Assembly (NCBI GenBank): GCA_025054905.1
Contig: JANWZF010000296.1
Coordinates: 1 to 17,181 of the forward strand
Reading direction: 5' to 3'
Length of the DNA: 17,181 nucleotides
Source: Tepidimonas sp.
Lineage (GTDB): Bacteria > Pseudomonadota > Gammaproteobacteria > Burkholderiales > Burkholderiaceae_C
The notes beneath the pieces were generated by a model. The model was not told where the DNA came from. It ran no database searches and saw only the letters and a program-made list of their open reading frames with translations. Positions 7,563 through 13,569 of this stretch are shown piece after piece. The position numbers were made by a program, and so were the translations under genes. How positions within the stretch are numbered: the first letter of the stretch is position 1; every line of letters begins with the position of its first letter.

Positions 7563-8042
7563 TCAGGCCGCCGCCGGGGTCGGTTGACTGAGTTTTTCGG
7601 CCCATTGCTGCATGCGGCCCAGCCCCGTCCAGCTGGCGTCGATGTAGGTGATGGCCCCGGTCGGGCACGCTTGTGCGCAAGCGGGCTGGCCGCCGCAGAG
7701 GTCACACTTTTGCACCTTGCCGGTGTCGGCCACGTAGTTGATGGTGCCAAATGGGCAGGCAATCGTGCAGACCTTGCAGCCCACGCAGGTGGCTTCGCTG
7801 ACCACCTTGGCACCGGTGACCTTGTCCACCGTGATCGCCTCCACCGGGCAGGCGTGCAGGCACCAGGCCTCGTCACACTGGGTGCAGGTGTAGGGCACCT
7901 TGCGGCCAGTGTGGTGGAAGTCAAACACCTTGATGCGTGATTTGGAGGTGGCAAACACCCCGTAGTTTTCGTAAGAGCAGGCCATCTCGCACGACAGGCA
8001 GCCGGTGCATTTGGCCGGATCGATGTGCAGCATCTTTTGCAT
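7563..8042 (-). CDS. aorA: Polyferredoxin subunit of aldehyde oxidoreductase (AorA), four [4Fe-4S] clusters
   Basis: 159 residues with sixteen cysteines in four cluster-forming sets: 12/15/18/22, 53/56/61/65, 86/89/92/96 and 113/116/122/126. The layout is that of the DMSO reductase/HycB type of four-cluster electron-transfer protein, with no signal peptide, so it is cytoplasmic. It should carry electrons between the AorB active site and the AorC flavin. In the A. aromaticum complex the equivalent subunit polymerises into an electron-conducting filament decorated by the other subunits; that this copy does so is inference. ATG at 8042 has GAGGAG seven bases upstream. It is the first gene of the operon, divergent from the regulator gene over a 170-bp gap. 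Confidence 0.92.
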   Translation of the reverse strand: MQKMLHIDPAKCTGCLSCEMACSYENYGVFATSKSRIKVFDFHHTGRKVPYTCTQCDEAWCLHACPVEAITVDKVTGAKVVSEATCVGCKVCTIACPFGTINYVADTGKVQKCDLCGGQPACAQACPTGAITYIDASWTGLGRMQQWAEKLSQPTPAAA

Positions 8043-8069
8043 GCTGGGTCTCCTCAGGCGGCAGAGTAC

Positions 8070-8089
8070 GCGGGCATCGCCCTGCCCGC
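8070..8089. repeat. Inverted repeat, 7-bp arms, 6-bp spacer, near aorA
   Basis: GCGGGCA (8070-8076) and TGCCCGC (8083-8089) are perfect complements around TCGCCC. It starts 28 bases upstream of the aorA ATG, outside the ribosome site. It could be an operator or an mRNA hairpin in the aorA leader. Confidence 0.6.
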
Positions 8090-8163
8090 TGATGGGTTTT
8101 GAGCTATTCTTGGACGACCGCCGCGCGCGTGTACAAGGGTTTTCCCGCAGGCGCCGGTGAAAT

Positions 8164-8176
8164 TCTCAAAATGAGA
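8164..8176. repeat. Short dyad TCTCA-AAA-TGAGA in the aor/regulator gap
   Basis: Perfect 5-bp arms with an AAA spacer, about 120 bp upstream of aorA and 36 bp before the regulator start. An AT-rich dyad far upstream of a promoter is typical of Fis-type HTH dimer sites, so it is a candidate binding site for the adjacent regulator. Confidence 0.5.
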
Positions 8177-8196
8177 CATCCCGCGGGCACGGGATG
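8177..8196. repeat. Inverted repeat, 7-bp arms, 6-bp spacer, in front of the regulator gene
   Basis: CATCCCG (8177-8183) and CGGGATG (8190-8196) are perfect complements around CGGGCA. It abuts the TCTCA/TGAGA dyad and ends 16 bases before the regulator ATG at 8213, close to its ribosome site GGAGA (8200-8204). Its position would suit autoregulation. Confidence 0.6.
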
Positions 8197-8212
8197 CATG
8201 GAGACAACACCG

Positions 8213-9301
8213 ATGGGCACCCTGGCTGGTCCTCAACCCGCCGAAACGCGCCTGCAGCTGATCGAGCGTGCGCGCCGGCACTGGCTGTTTGAGCACACCC
8301 CCACCCTCGTGCCGATCGAAAGCTGGATCGTGGCCTCCTGGCAGCGCTGCCTGGACCAGGGACGCCGCCCGCATGAGCGGGTGACGTTTGACTTGGTCAG
8401 CGCAGCCCGGCAGCGGCAGGTCATGCAGGCCAGCGCCGCGCTGCGCCGGGCGGCCGCACCGGTGATTGAAGCCACCCTGGCGCGCGCCATGCGCGACAGT
8501 GGCTACTTTGCGCTGCTGACCGATGCCGACGGCGTGGTGGTGGATGTCCATGGTCCGCTGCAGACCAGCGACCGGCACGTGCAGGCCATCGCGCGGGTGG
8601 GCGTGGATCTGTCCGAGCGCGCGGTGGGCACCACCGCCATCGGTGCGGCGCTGGCCGAACGCATGCCGGTCTGGCTGCACCGCGGGGAGCACTTTTTCGA
8701 GGACACCGCGGTGTATTCCTGCGCCGGTGCGCCGCTGTTTGGGCCGCATGGGGCCTGCATCGGCATGCTGGATCTGACCGGCGTGCTGACACCGGAGCGG
8801 CGCGCGCTGAAACATCTGGTGGCCGTGGCGGCGCGGCGCATCGAAAACGCCCTGGTGGCCGCCGAACCGCACGCGCTGCTGCTGCGGCTGACATGGCCGG
8901 GTCATGTGCCGGGCGACGAAGACGATGGGCTGGTGGCGCTGGACCGTGAAGGAACCATCGTGGCCGCCAACCGCACGGCTGCCGACATGCTCGACTTGCG
9001 CGCCCCGTGGCCGCACGTGGGCGACGTGTTGGCCCTGCCGGTGGGCGAGCTGTTCGACGCCGCGCGCCGGCACCGCAGCCCCTGGGAGGCCCCGACCTGG
9101 TCCGGCCTGCGGCTGATGGTGCTGGCACACCCTCCTGTCCCAGGGGCAACCGCCGGGGCCGCCGCTGCCGTGCCGCTGCGCAGCCGTGAAACCGCCCTGA
9201 TCCGGCAGGCCGTGGCCGAAGCGGGCGGCAATGTGGCCGAGGCCGCACGCCGTCTGGGGATCAGCCGCGCCACCGTCTACCGCAAATTGCGCCAGCGCTG
9301 A
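8213..9301 (+). CDS. GAF/PAS-sensor regulator with Fis-type HTH, AcoR-like but lacking the sigma-54 AAA+ domain
   Basis: 362 residues. The N-terminal half follows AcoR/DhaR-type regulators: RARRHWLFE then SWQRCLDQGRRP (42-53), and a GAF domain at about 75-215 with LLTDADGVVVD (101-111), RAVGTTAIGAAL (136-147) and FEDTAVYSCAGAPL (162-175). A PAS-like segment begins near 238 (GLVALDREGTIVAANRTA). The C-terminus is a Fis-type helix-turn-helix at about 326-361 with GGNVAEAARRLGISRATVYR. The AAA+ ATPase with GAFTGA and Walker motifs that normally sits between is absent, so it cannot remodel sigma-54 polymerase. Start ATG 8213 is chosen for GGAGA eight bases upstream; ATGs at 8171 and 8198 are alternatives. 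It is divergent from aorA, so sensing an aldehyde or pathway metabolite and controlling aor is the likely role. Confidence 0.85.
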   Translation: MGTLAGPQPAETRLQLIERARRHWLFEHTPTLVPIESWIVASWQRCLDQGRRPHERVTFDLVSAARQRQVMQASAALRRAAAPVIEATLARAMRDSGYFALLTDADGVVVDVHGPLQTSDRHVQAIARVGVDLSERAVGTTAIGAALAERMPVWLHRGEHFFEDTAVYSCAGAPLFGPHGACIGMLDLTGVLTPERRALKHLVAVAARRIENALVAAEPHALLLRLTWPGHVPGDEDDGLVALDREGTIVAANRTAADMLDLRAPWPHVGDVLALPVGELFDAARRHRSPWEAPTWSGLRLMVLAHPPVPGATAGAAAAVPLRSRETALIRQAVAEAGGNVAEAARRLGISRATVYRKLRQR

Positions 9302-9322
9302 TCGCTCGCGGCCTGCGCGGAA

Positions 9323-10153
9323 TCAGTCGGACAACGCCGCCGCGGGCTCGAACGCCACCTGCCCGCGCAGGCGAAACGAACCGATGAGCCGCTGTGCGCG
9401 CGGCCCAACAAGCCAGTCAGCCAGCCGCCGCGCCTCCTCGGCGCGCACGTGCGGATGACGCTGAGGATGCACGACGATCAGGTGATAAGGGTTGGCCAAC
9501 CGCGCATCCCCTTCCACCAGCAGCGCCAGCTCACCGTGGCGCGGCCAGGCCAGCCAGGTGGCCCGGTCTGCCAGCACGTAACCGCCCAGCCCGGCAGCCA
9601 GCGTCAGCGCCGCCCCCATCCCACAGCCGCAGGCGCGCCGCTGCGGCACGCGCTCGGGATCCCACCCGGCCTGCTGCCACAGCCGTCGCTCGGCCTCATG
9701 CGTGCCGCTGCGGTCGCCGCGCGAGACCAACACCGCGTCGTGCGCGGCGATGCGGGCCAGCGCCTGCGCCGCATCGCGCAGCCCGCGCACGCCGGCCGGA
9801 TCGTGCGCGGGCCCGAGCAGCACCAGGTCGTTGCGCATGATCAGGCGCCGCTGCTGCCCCCAGCCTTCGGCCATGAAGCGCAGCTCGGCGGGTGGGTCGT
9901 GCACCAGCAGCACGTCCGCATCGCCGCGCCGCCCCAGATCCAGCGCCTGGCCCGAACCGAGGGCCACCACCCGCACGCGCAAGCCGGTCTCGCGCTGCAG
10001 CACCGGCAGCAGATACGCCATCAGCCCGGACTGCTCCACCGAGGTGGTGGTGGCCCACACCAGGGGCCGCGCCGGCTGCGCCTGGCCCCCGGCCGGCGCC
10101 AGGGGTGCCAGCAACGCTGCGGTCAGCCAGCGCCGCCGTGTCAGCGCCCTCAT
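9323..10153 (-). CDS. tupA: Tungstate ABC transporter, periplasmic binding protein TupA
   Basis: 276 residues. TupA binds tungstate in the periplasm and delivers it to TupBC. Seen: an export signal at about 1-25 starting MRALTRRRWLTAALL, possibly Tat-type given RRRWL. The tungstate-binding ATTTSVEQSGLMAYLLP (34-50) follows, with the TTTS motif of TupA, then GSGQALDLGRRGDADVLLVHDP (67-88) and SRGDRSGTHEAE (144-155). The TTTS motif separates TupA from molybdate-binding ModA. The start ATG overlaps the tupC stop as ATGA; an upstream in-frame start at 10207 would lie inside tupC and hide the signal peptide. The gene is last in the cluster, whereas tupA usually comes first. It converges with the regulator gene, 21 bases away, without a visible terminator. 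Confidence 0.92.
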   Translation of the reverse strand: MRALTRRRWLTAALLAPLAPAGGQAQPARPLVWATTTSVEQSGLMAYLLPVLQRETGLRVRVVALGSGQALDLGRRGDADVLLVHDPPAELRFMAEGWGQQRRLIMRNDLVLLGPAHDPAGVRGLRDAAQALARIAAHDAVLVSRGDRSGTHEAERRLWQQAGWDPERVPQRRACGCGMGAALTLAAGLGGYVLADRATWLAWPRHGELALLVEGDARLANPYHLIVVHPQRHPHVRAEEARRLADWLVGPRAQRLIGSFRLRGQVAFEPAAALSD

Positions 10154-10866
10154 GGCAGCACCTCGCGCACAAAATCGACCGCCAGCGGCGCATGGGCCTG
10201 CAACCACGCGCGATCGAAAAACGCCTGCACCGGCGCATCGACCACCACCCGTCCCTCGTGCAGATACAGCACACGGGTGGCCAACCGCGCCACCTGTCCC
10301 AGGTGGTGGCTGCTGAAGACCAGCGCGCGCGCCGCGCCTTGCTCGCAGGCGAAGGTCTGCACCAACGCCTCCACTTCCAGGCTGGCCCGCGGATCGAGAT
10401 TGGCGGTGGGCTCATCCAGCAGCCACAGCGTGGGCTGCTGGGCCCACGCGCGCGCCAACGCCAGCCGCTGCTGCTGCCCCCCGGACAGCGTGCGCGCGGG
10501 CCGCTCGGCCAGCGCCTCCAGGCCGACACGGAGCAGCGCCTGTCGTCCAAGCGCGCACGCGGCAGCCCAGCGCAGACCGGCCAGCCAGGGCCCCAGCGCG
10601 ACATTGGTCAACACACTGGCGCGCAGCAGATGGGGGTGCTGAAACACCATGGCCGCGCGCAGGCCACCGGCGCGCCAAACCTCGCCGCGCACAGGGGCCT
10701 GCACCCCCAGCAGCACGCGCAGCAGCGTGCTTTTGCCGCTGCCGTTGGCGCCCACCAGGGCCAGCCGCTCGCCCGCACTCAGGGCCAACGAGACCTCGGT
10801 CAGGGCGGGTCGGCGCGCGCCGCCAAGCTCGACGGTCACTGCCTGCAGCCGCAACAACTCGCTCAC
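10150..10866 (-). CDS. tupC: Tungstate ABC transporter ATP-binding protein TupC
   Basis: 238 residues of a canonical ABC ATPase that energises tungstate import at the cytoplasmic face. Seen in order: Walker A GANGSGKST (39-47), Q-loop Gln76, signature LSGGQQQ (127-133), Walker B LWLLDEP (147-153), D-loop NLD, and switch histidine in SSHH (185-188). All catalytic elements are intact. It starts with GTG overlapping the tupB stop as GTGA and its own stop overlaps tupA, so the three genes are translationally coupled. The neighbouring TupA sets the substrate as tungstate; the ATPase alone would not distinguish molybdate or phosphate. Confidence 0.92.
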   Translation of the reverse strand: MSELLRLQAVTVELGGARRPALTEVSLALSAGERLALVGANGSGKSTLLRVLLGVQAPVRGEVWRAGGLRAAMVFQHPHLLRASVLTNVALGPWLAGLRWAAACALGRQALLRVGLEALAERPARTLSGGQQQRLALARAWAQQPTLWLLDEPTANLDPRASLEVEALVQTFACEQGAARALVFSSHHLGQVARLATRVLYLHEGRVVVDAPVQAFFDRAWLQAHAPLAVDFVREVLP

Positions 10867-11588
10867 CCGTGCCCCTCCAGCAGTGCGCCTGCGTCGCGTT
10901 GCCGCCAGCGCTGCAGCAGCGCCGCCGCGGCATGCAGCGCCAGCACGACGCTGAGCAACACCAGCCCCAACGCGATCGCCATCGGCAAATCACCCTTGCT
11001 GGTCTCCAGGGCGATGGCCGTGGTCATCACGCGCGTGTAGCCTTCGATGTTGCCACCGACCACCATCACCGCCCCCACCTCGGCGATCGCGCGTCCAAAG
11101 GCCACCAACGCCACCATGGCCAGGGCGTGGCGCTCATCCCACGCCAGCAGCAACGCCCGCCAGCCGGTGCCAGCTCCCAGGGCACGCAACTGCTCGCCGT
11201 GCTGGCGCTCGGCCTGCTCCACCGCCTGGCGCGTCAGGCCCACCACCACCGGCAGCACCAGCAGGGTCTGCGCCAGCACCATGGCCTGAAACGAAAAGAG
11301 CCAACCCAAAAACCCCAGCGGCCCAGAGCGCGACAGCAGCAGCACCACGCCCAGGCCCACCACCACCGACGGCACGGCCAGCAGGGCGTTGAGCACGGTC
11401 ACCACGGCGCCGCGGCCGACAAAGCGCGCCACCGCCAGCCACGCCCCCAGCGGAATGCCCAGCGCGCAGGCCAACGCCGTGGCCGATCCACTGACCGCCA
11501 GCGAACGCGCCACGGTCGACCACAGCGCTGCGTCACCCGACCGCAGCAAGGCCAGCGCCAGCGCGGCGCTTTCGCCCAAGGTCTCCAT
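10863..11588 (-). CDS. tupB: Tungstate ABC transporter permease TupB
   Basis: 241 residues, hydrophobic, about five or six membrane segments. The binding-protein-dependent permease signature near residues 135-180 is seen as LRALGAGTGWRALLLAWDE followed by FGRAIAEVGAVMVVGGNIEG, the EAA-type loop that docks on TupC and matches tungstate/molybdate-type permeases. ATG at 11588 is taken as start. It has no good Shine-Dalgarno sequence and sits 20 bases after the metallo-hydrolase stop, directly behind a GCCGG/CCGGC inverted repeat (11589-11607), so expression may depend on coupling to the upstream gene. Confidence 0.9.
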   Translation of the reverse strand: METLGESAALALALLRSGDAALWSTVARSLAVSGSATALACALGIPLGAWLAVARFVGRGAVVTVLNALLAVPSVVVGLGVVLLLSRSGPLGFLGWLFSFQAMVLAQTLLVLPVVVGLTRQAVEQAERQHGEQLRALGAGTGWRALLLAWDERHALAMVALVAFGRAIAEVGAVMVVGGNIEGYTRVMTTAIALETSKGDLPMAIALGLVLLSVVLALHAAAALLQRWRQRDAGALLEGHG

Positions 11589-11608
11589 GCCGGCGATCGT
11601 AACCGGCT

Positions 11609-12637
11609 TTAGAAAAGCTCTTTTTCGGCCTCGAGGTAAGCCAGGCTCGTGTACTTGCCGATGTTGCTGTCAAAGCCCGCCATCGTCTTGGCACGGCGCG
11701 CCACGCGCGGATCGCGCAGCACCAGCTCCTTGGCCCGCTCCAGCGGCACACCGTCCTTGACAGCCTGCACGCACGGCTCCCAGATCCCCTTCAGGAAGGT
11801 GCCATACTCCTCCAGCAGCGACGGGCTGCCGCGGCCGTGGCCGGGCCAGAAGAGCTGCTCGCCGGTGGCCTTCTGCAAGGCCTCGTAGTACTTGAACGTG
11901 CCGGGATAGGAGCCGTCGTCGATGTTGGCGATGCGATTTTCCATCGCGATGTCGCCCACGTAGGTGAAGCGGTCTTCCACCACCTCCACACACAGATCGG
12001 ACGGGGTATGGGCGCGGCCGTAGTGGTGCATGCGCAGCGTGACGTCGCCAAAGCGGTAGCTGCGACCATGCTCGGTGGGCGTGTTGGGCGGCACCACCCG
12101 GGTGCCCATCGTGGCCTGGTTGGTCCAGCGCTCCATCAGGCTGCGCCACAGATTGCCCTCAGCTCCCTTGATCTGCTCGATCGTATGTGGCAACGCATAA
12201 ATGGGCAGCTTGTCGCCGAACGCTTCGACGAACGCGTGGTTGCCCAGCCAGTGGTCGCCGTGGTAATGGCTGTTGAAAATCGCCACCACCGGCTTGTCGG
12301 TGACGGTACGGATCATCCGGATGGCCATCTGGCCATGCTGCAGCGAGCAGCCCGAGTCCAGCACCACCACGCCCGCGCGGGTGACGACGAAAACGACGTT
12401 GGCCATGACGCCGCGGTTTTCCGGGGTCGGAAAACCATCGCGCGCGTAGATCTGCCAGACGTGCGGGGACAGCTGCTCGGGCTTGATGTCGGGCACCGGC
12501 GGGCCTTCGATGAAATCCTGCACCTGTTGCGCGAAGACGCGCACCTGCGGCACCGTCGCCAGCGCCAGCAGGCCAGCGGCGCTGCCCGTGGCGGTGCGCA
12601 GCCAACGGCGCCGGGTCCATGAGAGGGTTGAGGTCAC
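11609..12637 (-). CDS. Exported metallo-beta-lactamase-fold hydrolase (SoxH-like)
   Basis: 342 residues. Seen: a Tat signal (TRRRWLRTATG at 8-18, hydrophobic to about 36), then the MBL zinc motif HYHGDH (His124, His126, Asp128, His129), His210 in GRAHTPSD, Asp229 in YVGDIAMENR and His267 in PGHG. All ligands of a two-metal site are there, so it should be an active periplasmic hydrolase, but the substrate is unknown. Overall it resembles the SoxH/quinoprotein-associated MBL proteins of proteobacteria. GTG at 12637 is chosen because CAGGAG lies seven bases upstream and the Tat signal starts just after; ATG at 12682 gives an extra 15 residues and no ribosome site. tupB begins 20 bases downstream, so the hydrolase and the transporter probably share a transcript. 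Confidence 0.85.
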   Translation of the reverse strand: MTSTLSWTRRRWLRTATGSAAGLLALATVPQVRVFAQQVQDFIEGPPVPDIKPEQLSPHVWQIYARDGFPTPENRGVMANVVFVVTRAGVVVLDSGCSLQHGQMAIRMIRTVTDKPVVAIFNSHYHGDHWLGNHAFVEAFGDKLPIYALPHTIEQIKGAEGNLWRSLMERWTNQATMGTRVVPPNTPTEHGRSYRFGDVTLRMHHYGRAHTPSDLCVEVVEDRFTYVGDIAMENRIANIDDGSYPGTFKYYEALQKATGEQLFWPGHGRGSPSLLEEYGTFLKGIWEPCVQAVKDGVPLERAKELVLRDPRVARRAKTMAGFDSNIGKYTSLAYLEAEKELF

Positions 12638-12744
12638 GGGAGGTCTCCTGTCGCGATCGGCGTGGACGGCACGCCATAGCATGCAACGCTATCAAGCATA
12701 AGCATGCACGGATGCTGTGATTGTGATCCAGCGTCACCCAGGTG
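12638..12744 (-). promoter_or_regulatory. Presumed promoter region of the MBL-hydrolase/tup unit with repeated AGCATGCA
   Basis: This gap of 107 bp lies upstream of the hydrolase GTG. The 8-mer AGCATGCA occurs twice (12678-12685 and 12701-12708), 23 bases apart, with ATAGC/GCTAT arms (12676-12680, 12688-12692) beside the first copy. CAGGAG next to the GTG is the ribosome site. TTGATA is present on the minus strand, but no -10 sits 16-18 bases beyond it, so I cannot place the promoter. Confidence 0.4.
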
Positions 12745-13329
12745 TCAAAAACCCCAACGCTCACCCAGACCGAACAGGGTAGCCAACCCCAACACGGCAA
12801 ACACCAACGCGGCGATCCCGTGGACCAGTCGCATCGGCACATGGCGCGCCAGCCGGTCGCCGACGAACACCGCGGGCACGTCGGCCATCAGCATGCCCAG
12901 CGTGGTGCCCACCACGACCGCCACCGGTGCGGTGTAGTGCACGGTCAGTGCCACCGTGGCCACCTGGGTCTTGTCGGCCATCTCGGCCAGAAAGAACGCC
13001 AACGCGGTGGTTGCGAACACCCCCCAGCGTGCGGCCAGGCGCACCTCGTCTTCCTCGATGCGATCCGGTATCAGCAGCCAGCCGGCCATCGCCAAAAACG
13101 CCAACCCCAGTCCCCATCGGATCAGCTCCGGATTGAGCACCGTGGACAGCCAAGCCCCCACGGCACCGGCCAGGGCATGGTTCAGCACGGTGGCCACCAC
13201 GATGCCGAGCACGATCGGCAGCGGGCGACGAAAGCGCGCCGCCAGCAGCAACGCCAGCAGCTGCGTCTTGTCTCCCATTTCCGCCAGCGCCACCACGCCG
13301 GTGGACACCGCCAATGCATCCCAGGCCAT
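12745..13329 (-). CDS. GDT1/TMEM165 (UPF0016) family cation transporter, probable manganese exporter
   Basis: 194 residues, six membrane segments in two homologous halves. Each half carries the family motif E-x-G/A-D-K-T: EMGDKT at 17-22 and EMADKT at 116-121. Bacterial members (MneA and relatives) export manganese, and eukaryotic ones move Mn and Ca; manganese export here is by family. The second copy has Ala in place of Gly, which is common. ATG 13329 is chosen because GGAGG lies ten bases upstream and membrane segment one starts at once. The frame is open 11 codons further, but without a better start. Only 33 bases separate it from the tRNA-Lys terminator, so its promoter must lie in or before that region, or it depends on read-through. 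No manganese riboswitch fold is evident. Confidence 0.88.
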   Translation of the reverse strand: MAWDALAVSTGVVALAEMGDKTQLLALLLAARFRRPLPIVLGIVVATVLNHALAGAVGAWLSTVLNPELIRWGLGLAFLAMAGWLLIPDRIEEDEVRLAARWGVFATTALAFFLAEMADKTQVATVALTVHYTAPVAVVVGTTLGMLMADVPAVFVGDRLARHVPMRLVHGIAALVFAVLGLATLFGLGERWGF

Positions 13330-13362
13330 CGGATGGACACCTCCCCGCCTCGCAGCGGGCAC

Positions 13363-13385
13363 AAAAAAACCCGCATCGGGCGGGT
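13363..13385 (-). terminator. Rho-independent terminator after tRNA-Lys
   Basis: On the minus strand ACCCGC pairs with GCGGGT around a five-base loop and is followed by seven T (13363-13369 as A on the plus strand; the last of these overlaps the stem). It lies 35 bases past the tRNA-Lys CCA end. Confidence 0.9.
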
Positions 13386-13420
13386 CAGCGGTCGTGACCG
13401 ACCTATGGCAATCGATTGCG

Positions 13421-13496
13421 TGGTGGGTCGTGCAGGATTCGAACCTGCGACCAACGGATTAAAAGTCCGCTGCTCTACCGACTGAGCTAACGACCC
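13421..13496 (-). tRNA. tRNA-Lys (anticodon TTT)
   Basis: 76 bases including encoded CCA (TGG at 13421-13423 on the plus strand). The acceptor stem GGGTCGT pairs with ACGACCC. The anticodon loop CTTTTAA gives TTT, reading AAA and AAG lysine codons. The D arm (AGCTCAGTCGGTAGAGC) and T arm (GCAGGTTCGAATCCTGC) are standard. Transcription is on the minus strand from a TATAAT about 50 bases upstream to the terminator at 13363-13385. Confidence 0.98.
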
Positions 13497-13504
13497 GCCT
13501 TAAA

Positions 13505-13535
13505 CGCTGACCGCCTGGGCGGCTGCGTGTCAGCG
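13505..13535. repeat. Inverted repeat in the tRNA-Lys leader
   Basis: CGCTGAC (13505-13511) and GTCAGCG (13529-13535) are perfect 7-bp complements, with a nested CGCC/GGCG pair at 13512-13521. It lies between the -10 box and the tRNA and would form a stem in the precursor. There is no T run, so it is not a terminator of the usual kind. Confidence 0.55.
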
Positions 13536-13544
13536 AAAGCTTGC

Positions 13545-13550
13545 ATTATA
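13545..13550 (-). promoter_or_regulatory. -10 box of the tRNA-Lys gene
   Basis: TATAAT on the minus strand, a perfect consensus, 48 bases before the tRNA 5' end and 20 bases after the tcdA stop. No good -35 is seen at 16-18 bases. The transcript would begin with a leader of about 40 bases that contains a strong inverted repeat (13505-13535) removed during tRNA 5' processing. Confidence 0.55.
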
Positions 13551-13569
13551 GCGTATGCAATGTGGCTTT

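Larger units (their letters stand above)
8043..8212. promoter_or_regulatory. Divergent control region between the aor operon and its putative regulator gene
   Basis: 170 bp shared by two divergent genes. It contains three inverted repeats, listed separately: 8070-8089, 8164-8176 and 8177-8196. TATTCT at 8105-8110 on the plus strand is a possible poor -10 without a matching -35. GG-N10-GC spacing, the minimum for a sigma-54 promoter, occurs once on the minus strand inside the 8070-8089 repeat, but the surrounding bases do not fit the consensus. I therefore cannot place either transcription start. Confidence 0.55.

Noticed and set aside
8071..8090. Possible sigma-54 promoter (GG-N10-GC) for the aor operon
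   Set aside because: Only the invariant dinucleotides match; the -24 hexamer does not fit TGGCAC, the site coincides with an inverted repeat, and the neighbouring regulator lacks the ATPase needed to act on sigma-54.
8054..12622. Long open frames opposite the regulator, tup genes and MBL hydrolase (for example 8054-9130, 9449-10642, 9892-11040, 10869-11612, 11837-12622)
   Set aside because: Each overlaps a recognised gene on the other strand, and no ribosome site or family motif supports them.
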